From Seriola aureovittata (taxonomy: Eukaryota; Chordata; Actinopteri; Carangiformes; Carangidae), in assembly GCF_021018895.1 (NCBI RefSeq), contig NC_079368.1:14883856-14947855 (forward strand): 64,000 bases of DNA. The letters are read 5' to 3'. The stretch's first letter is position 1. Each line of letters starts with the position of its first letter. Both the position numbers and the translations under genes were made by a program. Positions 43,632 to 56,000 of this stretch are shown here, piece after piece. The notes below the pieces were generated by a model, which saw nothing but the letters and a program-made list of their open reading frames with translations, was not told the origin of the DNA and did not search any database.

Positions 43632-43943
43632 TCATTTGAAAATACACTGAGTCATTACTTTCCATGTATAATCCTCATCCAACTGCAGAGCCTTATCTGG
43701 CTCAAAGTGCTTGGTGCATCTGTCCAAACCCAATCTTCCTGTTTCCCAGGCTTCCTTCCACTCCACCAGGGTTGTGGTCCGCCACTCTTGGTCAGAGGTG
43801 GGCTCTGCAGAGACTGCTAAAGGACAGCTGCCAATAGCATTTGCTTCTATCTGGCTGTGCACAGGGAGATGTGCACTGAGAGCGGAGAGGCCCTGTGTCA
43901 TTGTTGGCTGATGGGTAAAGAGGACAGCAAGCGCGTGACTCAC
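43632..43943 (-). pseudogene. Possible thiopurine S-methyltransferase (TPMT)-like exon fossil
   Basis: A 103-codon minus-strand ORF contains TTTLVEWKEAWETGRLGL. Its spacing L-x-E-W-x3-W-x2-G-R matches the N-terminal exon of TPMT-family proteins, which carry an L-x-x-W-x3-W-x2-G motif before the methyltransferase fold. No further TPMT exon (such as the FFPLCGK SAM-binding motif) is visible to the left, where pik3ip1 begins within 700 bases. If real it is an isolated relic; chance similarity remains possible. Confidence 0.25.
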
Positions 43944-44039
43944 TCAATGTTCACTGAGCCACTTTTCAAATAGATGCTTACCCAGTTTTCGGGCAATTAC
44001 TAGAGCAAACACACAGCATCTGTCTGGCACTCTCCATCA

Positions 44040-44100
44040 CACTCTGCTCATTCAGGGTTACAGGGGGCTGGAGCCTCTCCCAGCATGCATTGGATGAAAT
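44040..44100 (+). repeat. Fragment of a common teleost dispersed repeat
   Basis: Contains cagggttacagggggctgga then gcctctcccagcatgcattgg. This resembles the teleost repeat with consensus grouping 'gggctggagcctatcccagc', recalled from memory. Only about 60 bases remain. Confidence 0.5.
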
Positions 44101-46250
44101 AAACAAGTCACTAGACCATTAAAGGTTAAATATATATGGGACTGAACAAATAAAAAATAAAAATTATAAAAAATTTGTTTTTTATCCTTTCCTCTCAGAA
44201 ATTGAAGTCCATGACGACCTAACCTGAGCTGATATCAAGTGATTCAGTGAAGCTGCTGAAGACTGTGATTTTTTTGTCTCATAATTTTAACTTGCTATGA
44301 ACCTTTTTATTTCATATGATGACAAACTTTTTAGAACTGGACTTCTATATCCCCCTGAACTGAGCTGGAGTTGACTGATTCAGTGAAGGTGGCAACAATT
44401 GCATTTGAAATTTAAACTATATGATCCCTTCCCAAAGATTATTTTTGTTTCAAAACACTGAAATTCTTTTGAGCCAACCATAATATACCATAGTAAACTA
44501 AAAGCTTTGGAAAATAAACCTACTGAAAATAGCAATGGTCGTATAAAACACAAACATTTCTGCAGAGTAATGAATTCAACAGTACATTTTATTATATTCA
44601 GCATAAACAGTTCTTTTTAAAAATCAAAATGAACAGTTAAACTGACAAAAACTCTTCTTTTGAAATGGATTTCATTCATTAAGATTTTTACTGTCATTCC
44701 ATTTGTAGAATAGAAAAAAAAATTGATTCCCTCCATTTTTTAACCTCGAGAGTCAGGATCCAACAATGGAAAAACACTCATTCATGCTCTAAATGGTGCA
44801 CATGTCTGTGTGCATGTACACACATACACACACCAAATAAAAGTGGTTGTACCTACTTGGCCTTGTTCCCTGTTGCCATAGTTAATCATGTAATTAGCAG
44901 GATAGGTTTACTGAGGGTCCAGACACTGAGCACTGTCTGCAACGACAGCAAATACTTTCACTAAGCCAGATGGTCATTTTACAGTTTTAGACTCAGTTTG
45001 CCTTCAGGAAATTTCCAACCATGTTCACCTTAAATGGACTTCTCAAACTTTGTTTTCAAGGTTGAGGCAGAAGACATAATATTGCACACATTGTTCAAGT
45101 GGAATCTGATAGATGAATAAAAAGTAAAATGCCTTTTCATTAAAATGAAGCCTCTGTTTTCAGGCATGTTGACAAGCTGTCGAGTGCTCGAGCCACATGG
45201 TTTACGTGCCTTTGTCATGAAGTAGAGCAAAGTTCACACCCTCATTTTTATTCTACAGTCTGTAAAATAGTCTGTTATGAAGCTTTGTTTTATGAATCTT
45301 TCTGACTGCCAACAGCAGACATTTTTTTCATTTTCATGAATGCTTTCTGTAGGTGTGATTCAGTGAGGCATAATTAAAACTTTGGGAGAGTTCTTGATTA
45401 GATGACTCAAGGTTTGTCCAAAAATGTCGACGTACGTCGCAGTTTTCCTCCAGCATCACCTTGTTTTCACCTTGTTGTTCTGCGTCATGTTCTCAACAGG
45501 AACCACCTGTAGCTTCCTTAGAGGCACATGTTAATCTCACAGAGCTCTACACAACAGGTGTTAATTTTGGCGTGGGTCGTAGGGGAATATATTACATAAG
45601 CTTTATGTCTGAATCATTAATAAGCTTGATGTCATAGCTATTGCATAATCTATATGTTCACAAACACGATGCTTCATGCATACACAATGGAAACCGTATC
45701 TGAAATGGAGGTACCTCGTGTGCATGTAGAGGCACGCGAAACGGTAAAAAAATAAAGATTAAAACTGTAACTCTGCAGGTTTACAGTCATGTTGACAAAT
45801 TGGCTGCTTTATAAACTGTCTTTAATTTATGTAACTTTAATCAACTCTGACAATACTATATCTCAAGGAAATAAAAGTTGCGAGGATACAACAATAAAAA
45901 TGTCCATGTACATTTGATTCATTGTCTAATATGGCCAACACTAGCGTGTGCAATCTATTTCATGTCAGTGTTTGTCGAACACTGACATGAACCCATCTCC
46001 AAACAGAGGCAGTGGGCTATCTGGTGATGTAAGACTTCTATAGTGTGTGGTCTGTTGTGGGGCAACCGCCAGCCCTCTATCAGATCCAGTCAATCATCTT
46101 CAGCCCTCATGTGGTTGGAAAATGGACACTTATCCAGGCAGAAGGCCTCTAATGGAGCATTAAAGCATACACTATATTCCCCTGCTGGCCACCAAGCAGC
46201 CAATTTCTCCAGATGCTACCGCATTACATCACTGCATCAGTCTGTGTCCC

Positions 46251-46269
46251 GCTGCTGCTGCTGCTGCTG
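46251..46269 (+). repeat. (GCT)6 trinucleotide repeat
   Basis: Six tandem GCT units in intergenic sequence about 480 bases downstream of the THADA-like stop codon. Confidence 0.85.
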
Positions 46270-46750
46270 AGACATGGCAAACAACTTACAACAACCGAGA
46301 ACAGGAGCACTGCTCTGGGAGTACAACTGAGCATTTTACTTGGGGTGATGGTGATCATAAAGACAGAGCTGATGATATTCTAGTGGCTGTACATCTGCAT
46401 AAAAAAAGCTGTATTTTAAAAGATGAATAAAGCTCCAGAAAATGTAACTTCATAAACTCTATGAGCATTGTATCAAAAACAGGCCTCCAGAGGTTATGAA
46501 GAACTGCCCACCCCCATGTGCACATGGCAAACAATGCCCAGTGGGCCTCTTTTCTGTGTACATAATATGATGATGCTACAAGTGGCCTCAGCCACTTAGC
46601 TCTTACATAACTCAGTCAGCCTGTGAAGTACAAGTGTACTGCAGCATCAGCAGTTGCTATACTCATTCAATACTACACATGGAGATGTCATAAGGTAATT
46701 TTATCCTGGCCAAAAGGCTTTACTCACTGAGTGTACGGCCCTACGCTCCG

Positions 46751-46997
46751 TCACAGTGGCAGCTCTCCAGCTACAGCAGCTGTTAGAGCAGAAGGAAAGT
46801 GGACACCGTTCTGACTGAGCAGACTACAAACGTCCTGTAAACTCTTGTGCAGCGACGCAGGATCACAAAGTTGTCGTACATCATCAGATGTTTTCGACAG
46901 GCGGAGGAGGAAGGCAGCCCTGGTGAACAGGCTACACAGGGTGCTGTGGAAACGAGGGTCCATGAGGAGAGCCAGCAAGGCCGGGTTCAAAGTCTCC

Positions 46998-47067
<70 letters not shown>

Positions 47068-50000
47068 AAAAAATCCCATTGTAACACAGAAAATTTTGAA
47101 TATTTCAAAAATATATACATAGATATTACATTCAGACTAACAAGCTAATGTGGTACCTGGCAGGAGCTCTTTGCACACTGAAAGGCTGTCTGCCACCAGT
47201 GCAGCACTCTGCTCTGCCCACACTCTCAGGCTCTGTGCCAAAGCAGAGGATTCAGAGTAATTTTCAGCCATCTGCAGCAGGTAAGGCAGCACATGTGCCG
47301 ACATTACAGAGGGCTCCGCAAACACATTGGCCTCATCCTGCTCATACAGACTGGAACACCTGAATAACAGAGCAATAGTAACAATCAGGCAACACCCGAT
47401 CAAGGTTGCTGTCTGTCAAAGTGTATTGATGCAGTGAGGTGACATACCCCATCTCTGAGGACTCTCTCAGCACACATGTGAGGTCAGACTGAGGCAGGTG
47501 ACACAGCAGCACCTCCAATGTGCCAGGAGTATCGACGCATTCCTCCAGCAGCAGGTCCAGCAGCAGCGGCAGAGCCTGGTTGACTTGCATAAGGTAGACC
47601 CTCCTGTGGCTTTCCCCTCTTCTCGCATGGCGCAGCATGGAGGTAAATCGAGCTGCTTTCATCCTCACCTGCTGGCTTTGGTCCTGCAGCAGGTAAAGGC
47701 CCGTGTTGATCAACCTAAACCAGGGAGATTCCACATTTTGAATTTCTGTCCATCAGAGTGTATCACTTGATCAACAACGCTATTTGACTTTCGTCACACC
47801 TGGTCATGATGGCAGGCAGAGTGATGTGTTTCCTCAGGCTGTGGCTGATGAGTGGAACTGCAGCCACACACAGAGCTTCAGCACTCGCCATCCTGAGCAC
47901 TTCAGGGGCATCTGGGCAACGGTGGCACTCCAAGACGCTACACCAGCGCAGCACCACAGATATCTTGAGACTAATTTGCACGGAGATGAGAAGAGAGACA
48001 GAGTTGCAGGTGGGAGTGTTTCAGTATATTAAAAAAAAAAAAAAAGGACAATAAAATGTGTAACAACCTGCAGTCCGACCACTGGGAAAGCAGCAGACTA
48101 GCAGCACACAGAGCCTGGGACAGAAACTCGGGCCCGCCTCGCTGCTCCTCCAGGTCCCTAAGCAACAACTCCAGACACTCAGGCAGAACTGGCTCCTCCA
48201 GTTCGGCCGACTGAGGAAGAAGCTGGGGTGAAGCAGAATCCCCTCCAGCCGTCACTGCTACCAGGGCTGCGAGATAGGTCCTGCGGTACTCCACACTGTG
48301 GCTCAACAATGCCTCCTTCAGGTTTGCCTGAAGACACAGAACATTAGAGTCGGCCTTTAATGTACTTGACAAAGGATCAGTGCTTTTAAATGCCAACCAT
48401 GTATACCCTGAGTGGATCACACTAGGCATAGACGTAGGAATTTAAATCGACATATCACAAAAAACAGAGGAAAGCATGCTGAATAAAATCTAACATTCTT
48501 TTGGGTTTGCTTTTATCACACACTCATGTTAAGACTCATCTTTTTTGCAGACATACATTTTAAACAAATACCTTATTTAAAATACAGGTTGAGACAGATC
48601 CTGTTTCCTGGTTTAAATGATAATCTCATGAACTGCCTCACTTATTATTCACTACATACAGTTTACAGTGTGCAATGCAGGTGTATTATTTCTCATAGTT
48701 TCCTCAAAAACACTAACAACCTTATATTTACCAGTTTTATAGTAAAACTAAATTAGATACGTGAAGACAGGGAGCTCTAGTCCAACTAAATGACGCAATA
48801 GGGGTAAATAAGTGATGTAAAATAAATGACAAGGCCACATGAATAGGAATCCCATATCTTTACTCACTGTGTGTAGATATGCAGTATCACATCTTATCAA
48901 GCTTATTTTAAAGAGTCAGTTAAAACACTCAACAGGATATACATAGGAAGGCATAACTGGGTGGTGTAGATAATGTTACATGCTGCAGAGTTTATCTATA
49001 TGATCTACATGAACTTTAACACAGCAAATAATAAAAGGTTAAATATCCTCAGCTTGACTGTTCAGAGGGAGACACACCCTTTTTTATCTTAGACGGAAAA
49101 ACAGATTTCCAGCCAGATTTCAGCTTTCCGATGGCATTATATTTAAGCCTATCTTTGCTTCCTCAACTTCCTCACATTGTGCTCAAAGAAGATCGTTATA
49201 CTGAATGAGGTTAAACAGGTTTTTGGGAAGTTTGTTTTCTTCATGCTGAAGTCTAGGGAACATATCGTGTCTCACCTGCAACACCCGCTGGAACACCTCT
49301 TTCAAGCTGGTCTGCTGCGAACCCCGCCCATCCACCACCCACATAACCAGTGACAGCTTCAGGTCAGGGCTCGCTGCAGAGAAGCTGTTCCAGATTTGGC
49401 ATGACCACTTTTGATCTGCACATAGAAAGTGGATGGCTCGTTGATGAAAGGATGACAAACCAACCTGAGGGGATGACATGGATAAAGCATTAGAAAAAGT
49501 ATCTGCCGGGGAATGTGTGTGTGTGTGTGTGTGTAGTGAATTGACAAGGTTGTGCGGGCTGAGCATTGTATTGAAGCTGCAGTATTCCTGAACTCTTGTG
49601 GTGTATCAGTAACACATCTGTCATACATAACAGAAGAAGAGTGGGTTCAAATCGTCTGACTCACATTAATAGGAGCAGAAAAGAGTAGTCACAGTACAGC
49701 TACTGCAGCCAAATCCATACAACCGTAGATACAACCAGAAATGCTCACAACCAGTGGCTTTAAACTGTCAGAGCTCGGCCTTTCAAAATGAACAAATGGA
49801 TAAATAAATGTGTCATGTACAGCGTCACACCATCTCTCCTTTCTGTAGTGTCTGTAGAGTGTATTAAAATGCCAGTGTATTAAAATTAGACTAGAGCAAA
49901 ACACCAACTGTCACTGTAGATCACAGGGACTACAAAAACATCGCAAGGGGATGCAAAATTTATTCCAAAGATCAATCAGTTTTTAGCAACAATTGAACCA

Positions 50001-53000
50001 TTTTCAGATTATTTTGAGTCTTTAAGATCTTGAGTTTGTTGGTATAATAGAAAATATTCTTGACAAATAAGCAAAAATGAATGTTAAAGTTCAGAAAAAA
50101 TGACTCTTGGGTTCTCTATATTATGGGTTTAATGCTCTAAAAATCAGCTAATCTGCCTCATCAGGTTTGTGTCTGTTGCTAAATCCTATGAATAAGTAAC
50201 CCATCATATTTTTTCCCTACAGAGCCCCGCTCCATTGAAACCCGTGAAAAGAGCAAAGAAAAAAAAAAACAGCAGAGGCAGAAATATTTCATGTGAAATA
50301 ACCTGAACTGTTGCAACAAAAAATGTTGTGATTGTGCATGAACCCATTGCTTACAGTACAGAGCTGATTGAGAGCATATACATAGCATGTAAATGTCCCC
50401 TATGCTTATAGGTGTGTTAGCGTGCATGTTACACACCTGAAGCCCTGTTTGGGGTGTTTGGAGGTCACGCATGAGTGTGTCACTGAGCTTTGACAGGTAG
50501 GTTTCACAGCAGAATCTTCTTAGTGAATCTACCACTCCAAGGTAGACGGCCCTCACTAGTGGGCAGCGTTGAGCTCCGGTCACCAGCCACAGGGAGGTGT
50601 CCACCCTGCTCAGCACCACAGACAGGGCAGTTGAAGGGTCACTGCGAAACAGAGACACAGCAGGATATCAAAGCCTGACGGCGTCTGACGAAGGAATAAA
50701 CCAGGCATTTTAAAAGCCTGAAAGTGTGTGATGAATGAATAAACAGCTCTTTTAAGTCTCACCTGTCTGAGCAGAGAGCTCTCTCTAGAATAGCTTTGAT
50801 CTGCAGCAGCTGCCCATGGAGCCGGTTGTGACAGCAGCGCTCCTGTGGACCGGGCAGTTGAGCTGTCAGTTTGAGGAGGATGTTCATGTACTCTGAGGGG
50901 GGAGTCATGGCAACCAAAGCCTTAGAGGCCATCACTCTCACACTGTAAATGGGACTGGCAGACAGCTGGAGTAAAGGAGGCAGGAAGTCTGACAAAGTCC
51001 TGAAGAGAAAGACCAGTGGTCCTCAGTCACATCATTAAGGCAAAGAGTGATGTTAATTTGAATTAAACACCAAAACATTTAGTTTCTCCAAATTATTGAA
51101 TACACTAACATTTGGATGGGATAAAAACCTACATACATCTGTCCTGGGTGAAAACTTCTATTGTAAAGAATTATAGTAGTTAACCTGACCAAACCGTGTA
51201 GTGGTAATTAAACAGTAATCACTCTGTTGAGTCTTGGACACCAGGCTGGAGTTGGGCTAACAGCGTGAGGACAGGGTAGAGCGAGGGTTGGAGGTGTAGC
51301 TTGGCCTCATCAGGTCGACCCTGGAGGTCTTCTGCTGCCCCTCTCAGCTCGCCGAGGAGGAAGGGCTGGAGTGCAGGGTAGTGGAAGAAGAAGGCAGCGG
51401 GGGACATGCCATGCTGGGTAGGGCCACTGTCCTCACTGCTGGGCCGCTGGCCGAGCATTCGCGAGCACAGAGAACCTGGAAATGGGATTTTAAATGACTA
51501 CAGTACCAGGGGTATAAATTAGAGCTGAACCAAGTCCATTAATCGACTAATCGAAAGAATGAAAATTATTATTTTTCAGCAACTGTTTTGATTATCTATT
51601 AATAGCTCCAATCATTCAAACATGAGAAAGCTGCAGAAAATTCACTGATTCCTTTTCCTACATGAGAGCATGTTTCTATGCCAGTAAACTGAATATCTAA
51701 AAGAATAATAATAAGTCAGTCAGACAAAACATGTAATTTGAATATGTAAATTTGGCTTTGAAAAATTGTGATGGGCAGTTTTCATTGACAAGACTAAACA
51801 ATTATACAAATAATCAATGATTGGGGAAATTGATAATAAGCCCTAGTCCTAAACAATCCTTCACACTGCAAGTACAGACTAAAAGTAAAGCTCTTCATGT
51901 GCCTGTGTCTTACTGTAAAGCTGCAGTGCAGCATTCCTCATGGCCCAGCAGGGAGAACTGAGCAGCGTGAGTGACAAGATGGCTACAGCAGGAGCAAACT
52001 GAAGGACAGCTACTCCTAGACCTGAGCCACGCACCAGGGCCTGCAGAGTGTGAACCGCACACACCTGTGAGGGAAAGGACAATAATGTATGTGACCACGT
52101 CTGGTTATGAAGACCAATATCCTCAAACTTCTCCGTGTGTCTGCAAACCTGTGGCAGGTCCAGTGTTTGGTCCCAGTTCTCGGGCAGAGGCGTTCTGGCC
52201 GTCTCCAACAAGGTTCGCATACTGTGGGCTAACAGGGGTCTTGCTTTACTGGCCTCCTCTGCTGATACAACACACAGGATGAGCATAGGCAACCCCGCAG
52301 CCCGCCGGGTCACGGATGTAGAACGAGGGCACTGCATGACCTGCAATCCCTAATAAAGAGCAAGGAGAGAAAAACCAGCAGTTCAGCATTTCCATTTATT
52401 GATTAAAAAAACTGCAACACAAGAATGTATCTCCACTCACTTGTTTCAGCATTTGGGCCGGGATGTCCCTAAACTCTGGATCACTGCTGCTCAACAGAGA
52501 GGCACAGAACTTGGTGAAGCCAATACAGCATCCCTCTACTGCCCCCTGGTGAGGAGAAATATGTTTTTCAAAAGGGAAGGTGATGCCTGAGGAGACTCAT
52601 ACTAAACTTCAGAGTAAATGGTTTCATAAAACTTACCCAGTGACGGCATTTGAGAAGAATATTCTTGAATACTTTTGATGCTCTCATTAGATCCTCTTTT
52701 CCTAGAATGTGCTTGCCGGGTTTGAATTCGGTGAGAATTTTCTCCACCAGAAATCCTAAAAAGATTCCTATTTCCTAAAAAGAAATAGGAATAACAGATA
52801 AAAAAAACGTTAAACTAAATAATATTGAGACAAAATGCAAAAGCAGAAAAATATGCTAAGCAAAGATGTCAGGCTGTTTCTATCTTCCTAAATGCTGAGA
52901 TATCTGATCATGCATCTAAATGGTGCATCTGGTTCTGTTTTACCTTGAGGGAGACCCAGCAGCAGGTGAGAACGAGGCTGTGCTCTTCAGACAGCAGGAC

Positions 53001-56000
53001 ACACTCCTCTCCATCCCCTTGGCTTCCTCCAGCTGTTTGGGCTATCAGGGAGCTGATAGCGTTTCCCATGTCACAGAAAGAAGGCGGGGCGTCTAAGATT
53101 AGAAGAGTGTGATTTATTGTGTGGTGTCATAAATAAATCTGAAATGGAGTGTACTTCATCCCCACATCAGTATTGTTTCTGCAGGTTGCTCCGTTACCCT
53201 TTTCAGTGGCACAAGCATCCTGGTCTCCATACAGAACACCCAGCAGAAGCAGAGAGACGTTCTCCAGCAGGACCAGCACCTCAGTGGTTAGACTGTGGTC
53301 AAGTACGTCATAGATACTGCCGGCTGCCTCAAGCAAACACCTCTGAAGGGCACTTACAACACCTGGGATATGATTCAACACAGGCTGTAAAGCATCGAAA
53401 AATGTTTTCTAGGGCTCAAAATCATGTATATGAATGTCAGTGTTGTAGTGTTATAGTCTCACCATGTATGGGCTTGGTTCTGGCAGCAAGCATCATTTCA
53501 GCTTTAGCTGTCAGATAGTGCTCCTTCAGCTCCTTCACCAGGAGTCTGACCATGCAGGAGGCCGTGGGGTTACTTTCACCGCGGACAGTAATGTCACTGT
53601 TCAGCCTGCAGTCTTCAGGCCGGTCTTGTGATCTAGAGATAGAACAAGTGATAACTGCTCACCCTCCTGCTTCTAAAGCATGCAAAATACTGAACGAGGG
53701 TATGTAGGAGGCAAGGCTTACTTCTGAAGGAGGACCTTCGTCATCAGCGCTCCCATCTGAGCCTCCTGCACCCGAGGACTGCACAGAAGCTGTTTGGTTC
53801 GCCTGAGCAGCACTGCAGAGATATCATCTGGAAAACTGGGTGGGAAAAATCTCAACAATAACCCAGCTGAGAGCTCCCGGATCTGTAAATGAAAAACAAC
53901 AACAACTTTTCTATATCTAAATATTCTATTTTAAACCTCGATCTTCAATTTGAACTATATGAAATAAATATGAGACAAGTCAAGGCAGCTCTACCTCATT
54001 AGTAGAATCTTCTAAACAGCTGATAAGGACCAGCTGTTTGGTCCTACAGAAGAAATCCCACTGTCCTCTTTGTCTGGCACAGTTAATAAGAGACCCAATA
54101 TTTGCTGCAAAGAAGAATTCATGATGCTCATGAAAAGTCCTAACCAAAATGATATAAAACAGTATAAAAGAAAAGATAACATTCTACAGGAAGTACACAT
54201 AGAACCAAATACTAGCACCACATAGTAGTGTTTGGAATATATTTGTTTTGGGCGTTGTATGCTAGCATTTTCCAACTACTGGTTTTCCAAACGGACCTGG
54301 AGGTTGTCCCTTCTTTTTGTCTGGGCTCCAGGTGTCTGTGCAGGTCTCCAGCACTGCAGACAGCAACAGCAATGCAGTCTTCTTCCTCTGATAACTGTGT
54401 CCTGGTGCTAGATAGCTGTATGGAAGTTGACCCAACCATTCGATAAACCCTACATGATAATACAAAAAAGGTTTTGAGGAACGAAAGAAAAAATGTCAGG
54501 TATTCCCTGTGGGTATATATTTTTAATCTAATTATTAGTATTTTGTTCAGCATTCAACAGTGTGTGACCAAGAGATGTACCAGAAACCAGAAATTTGAAA
54601 TGCAGTGGGTATTGAAAAGGAATACAGGAATGCATACCTTCATCTAAAACACTCCATATAGATGTATAAAGTTTAAAAGAAAGCACTAATACAGTGTGCT
54701 AACAGTATATCTGTCTGATAGGACAGTCTTTTGTTGTAGACATAAAACAGCATCTGTCAATTATCTCACCTATTCCCTGCTCCAGTATATCCTGTGCCCT
54801 CTCTGAGTGGGTGGTATCTCCTTTCTTTTTGCCCTTCTGACCTCTGACATGTGCCAAGCAGCTGTCTCTGATACGAACCAGAAACCTCTTCGCTCCGGCC
54901 TGAAAATGCTGGCGAAATGGCGAGGACTCACAGTTTAGGTTCTGAGGAATAAACGTCCTCATTATTGACATCTCCTCTGTGGTGGGAGTGTCTTTGGTCT
55001 TTGGGCTGCAGCAGAGGAGGTTGAGAGCAGCAAGACGAACTTTGTCATCTGCAGATCCTAGAGCTAGCTGGAGGGTTTCAAGGGTTGAGCTTCCCTGCAG
55101 AGCCCAGGGTGAACTTCCAGTCGTGGCTCGATAGGAGCTCATGATGCAGGCCCATGCGTGGAGGTGACCAGGGGCGTATGGGTCCAGGGAGGCCAGCAGG
55201 TGATCCACAGCGGAGGGGAAGACTTGAAAGGTGCAGGGCAATAAGTGTGTCGAGCTGTTGTTCTGTAGAAGAGTCACATCAGACGTCAGCGCCTTGTGAA
55301 GGACGGGCTGCCAACGCCTCGCCCACTGATCGGCCAGATCCAGCTCAGTGTGCGAGTCCGACCTTTGCGAGCAATTGCATAGCTCTCGTCTCTGCTGCTG
55401 GATCAGACACTTGTACAGCTCTGATCCACATGGCGACAGGTGATTGGTTGACAAGCACTTGAGGAGATGACTGGGTATTTCAGCATATTGATCCAGCACC
55501 TGATTGATTAAAGAAACATGCATCAAAGTCATCATGACCACTACAGACCACACTATAATATTATCAACCCTGTAATAACGCTTCATCCTCACCATGTCAG
55601 TGCCCAGATAGGGTAGCAGGGCACAAAGGCGATGATATTTGGCTTTGGCTTCCCAAGGTAGTTTGATTATTCGCTGGAGTAGAGTAAAATAAAGAGTCTT
55701 CTTTGTGTCACAGAACTGCTCACAGTCCATCTCATACAGGTCCAACAGCAGACAAAAGGCACTGCGCACAAATTCTGACACACCGTCCACCTGCCAATGC
55801 ACAGTGAGACAGAGGTCACTGGAGGTAATATGTATTTAAATTATTTAAGAAGCTAATAAGACTTTTCTGGATATTTGGAAGAGGCTTTCAGAGTATGTCC
55901 TGTGATGTGTAGGTGGTACTGAACATATTTCTTTATGATAGAAAAGAATAAAACTATACACAACTCATGAACTTTAGGCAAATTTTAACTATTTTATGCC

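Larger units (their letters stand above)
43950..46750. other. Intergenic region between pik3ip1 and the THADA-like gene
   Basis: AT-rich sequence with a dispersed-repeat fragment at about 44040-44100 and two related segments at about 44222-44262 and 44355-44394 that share gtgattcagtgaag or ctgattcagtgaag. The 3' UTR of the minus-strand THADA-like gene must lie in the upper part, but no single poly(A) signal stands out. No convincing ORF. Confidence 0.45.

Noticed and set aside
54044..54104. An intron boundary at 54043/54044 in the THADA-like gene (TTCTGTAG before GACCAAACAG)
   Set aside because: The frame reads through this point without a stop (CARQRGQWDFFCRTKQLV), and the single exon 53995-54104 restores the correct phase with its neighbours.
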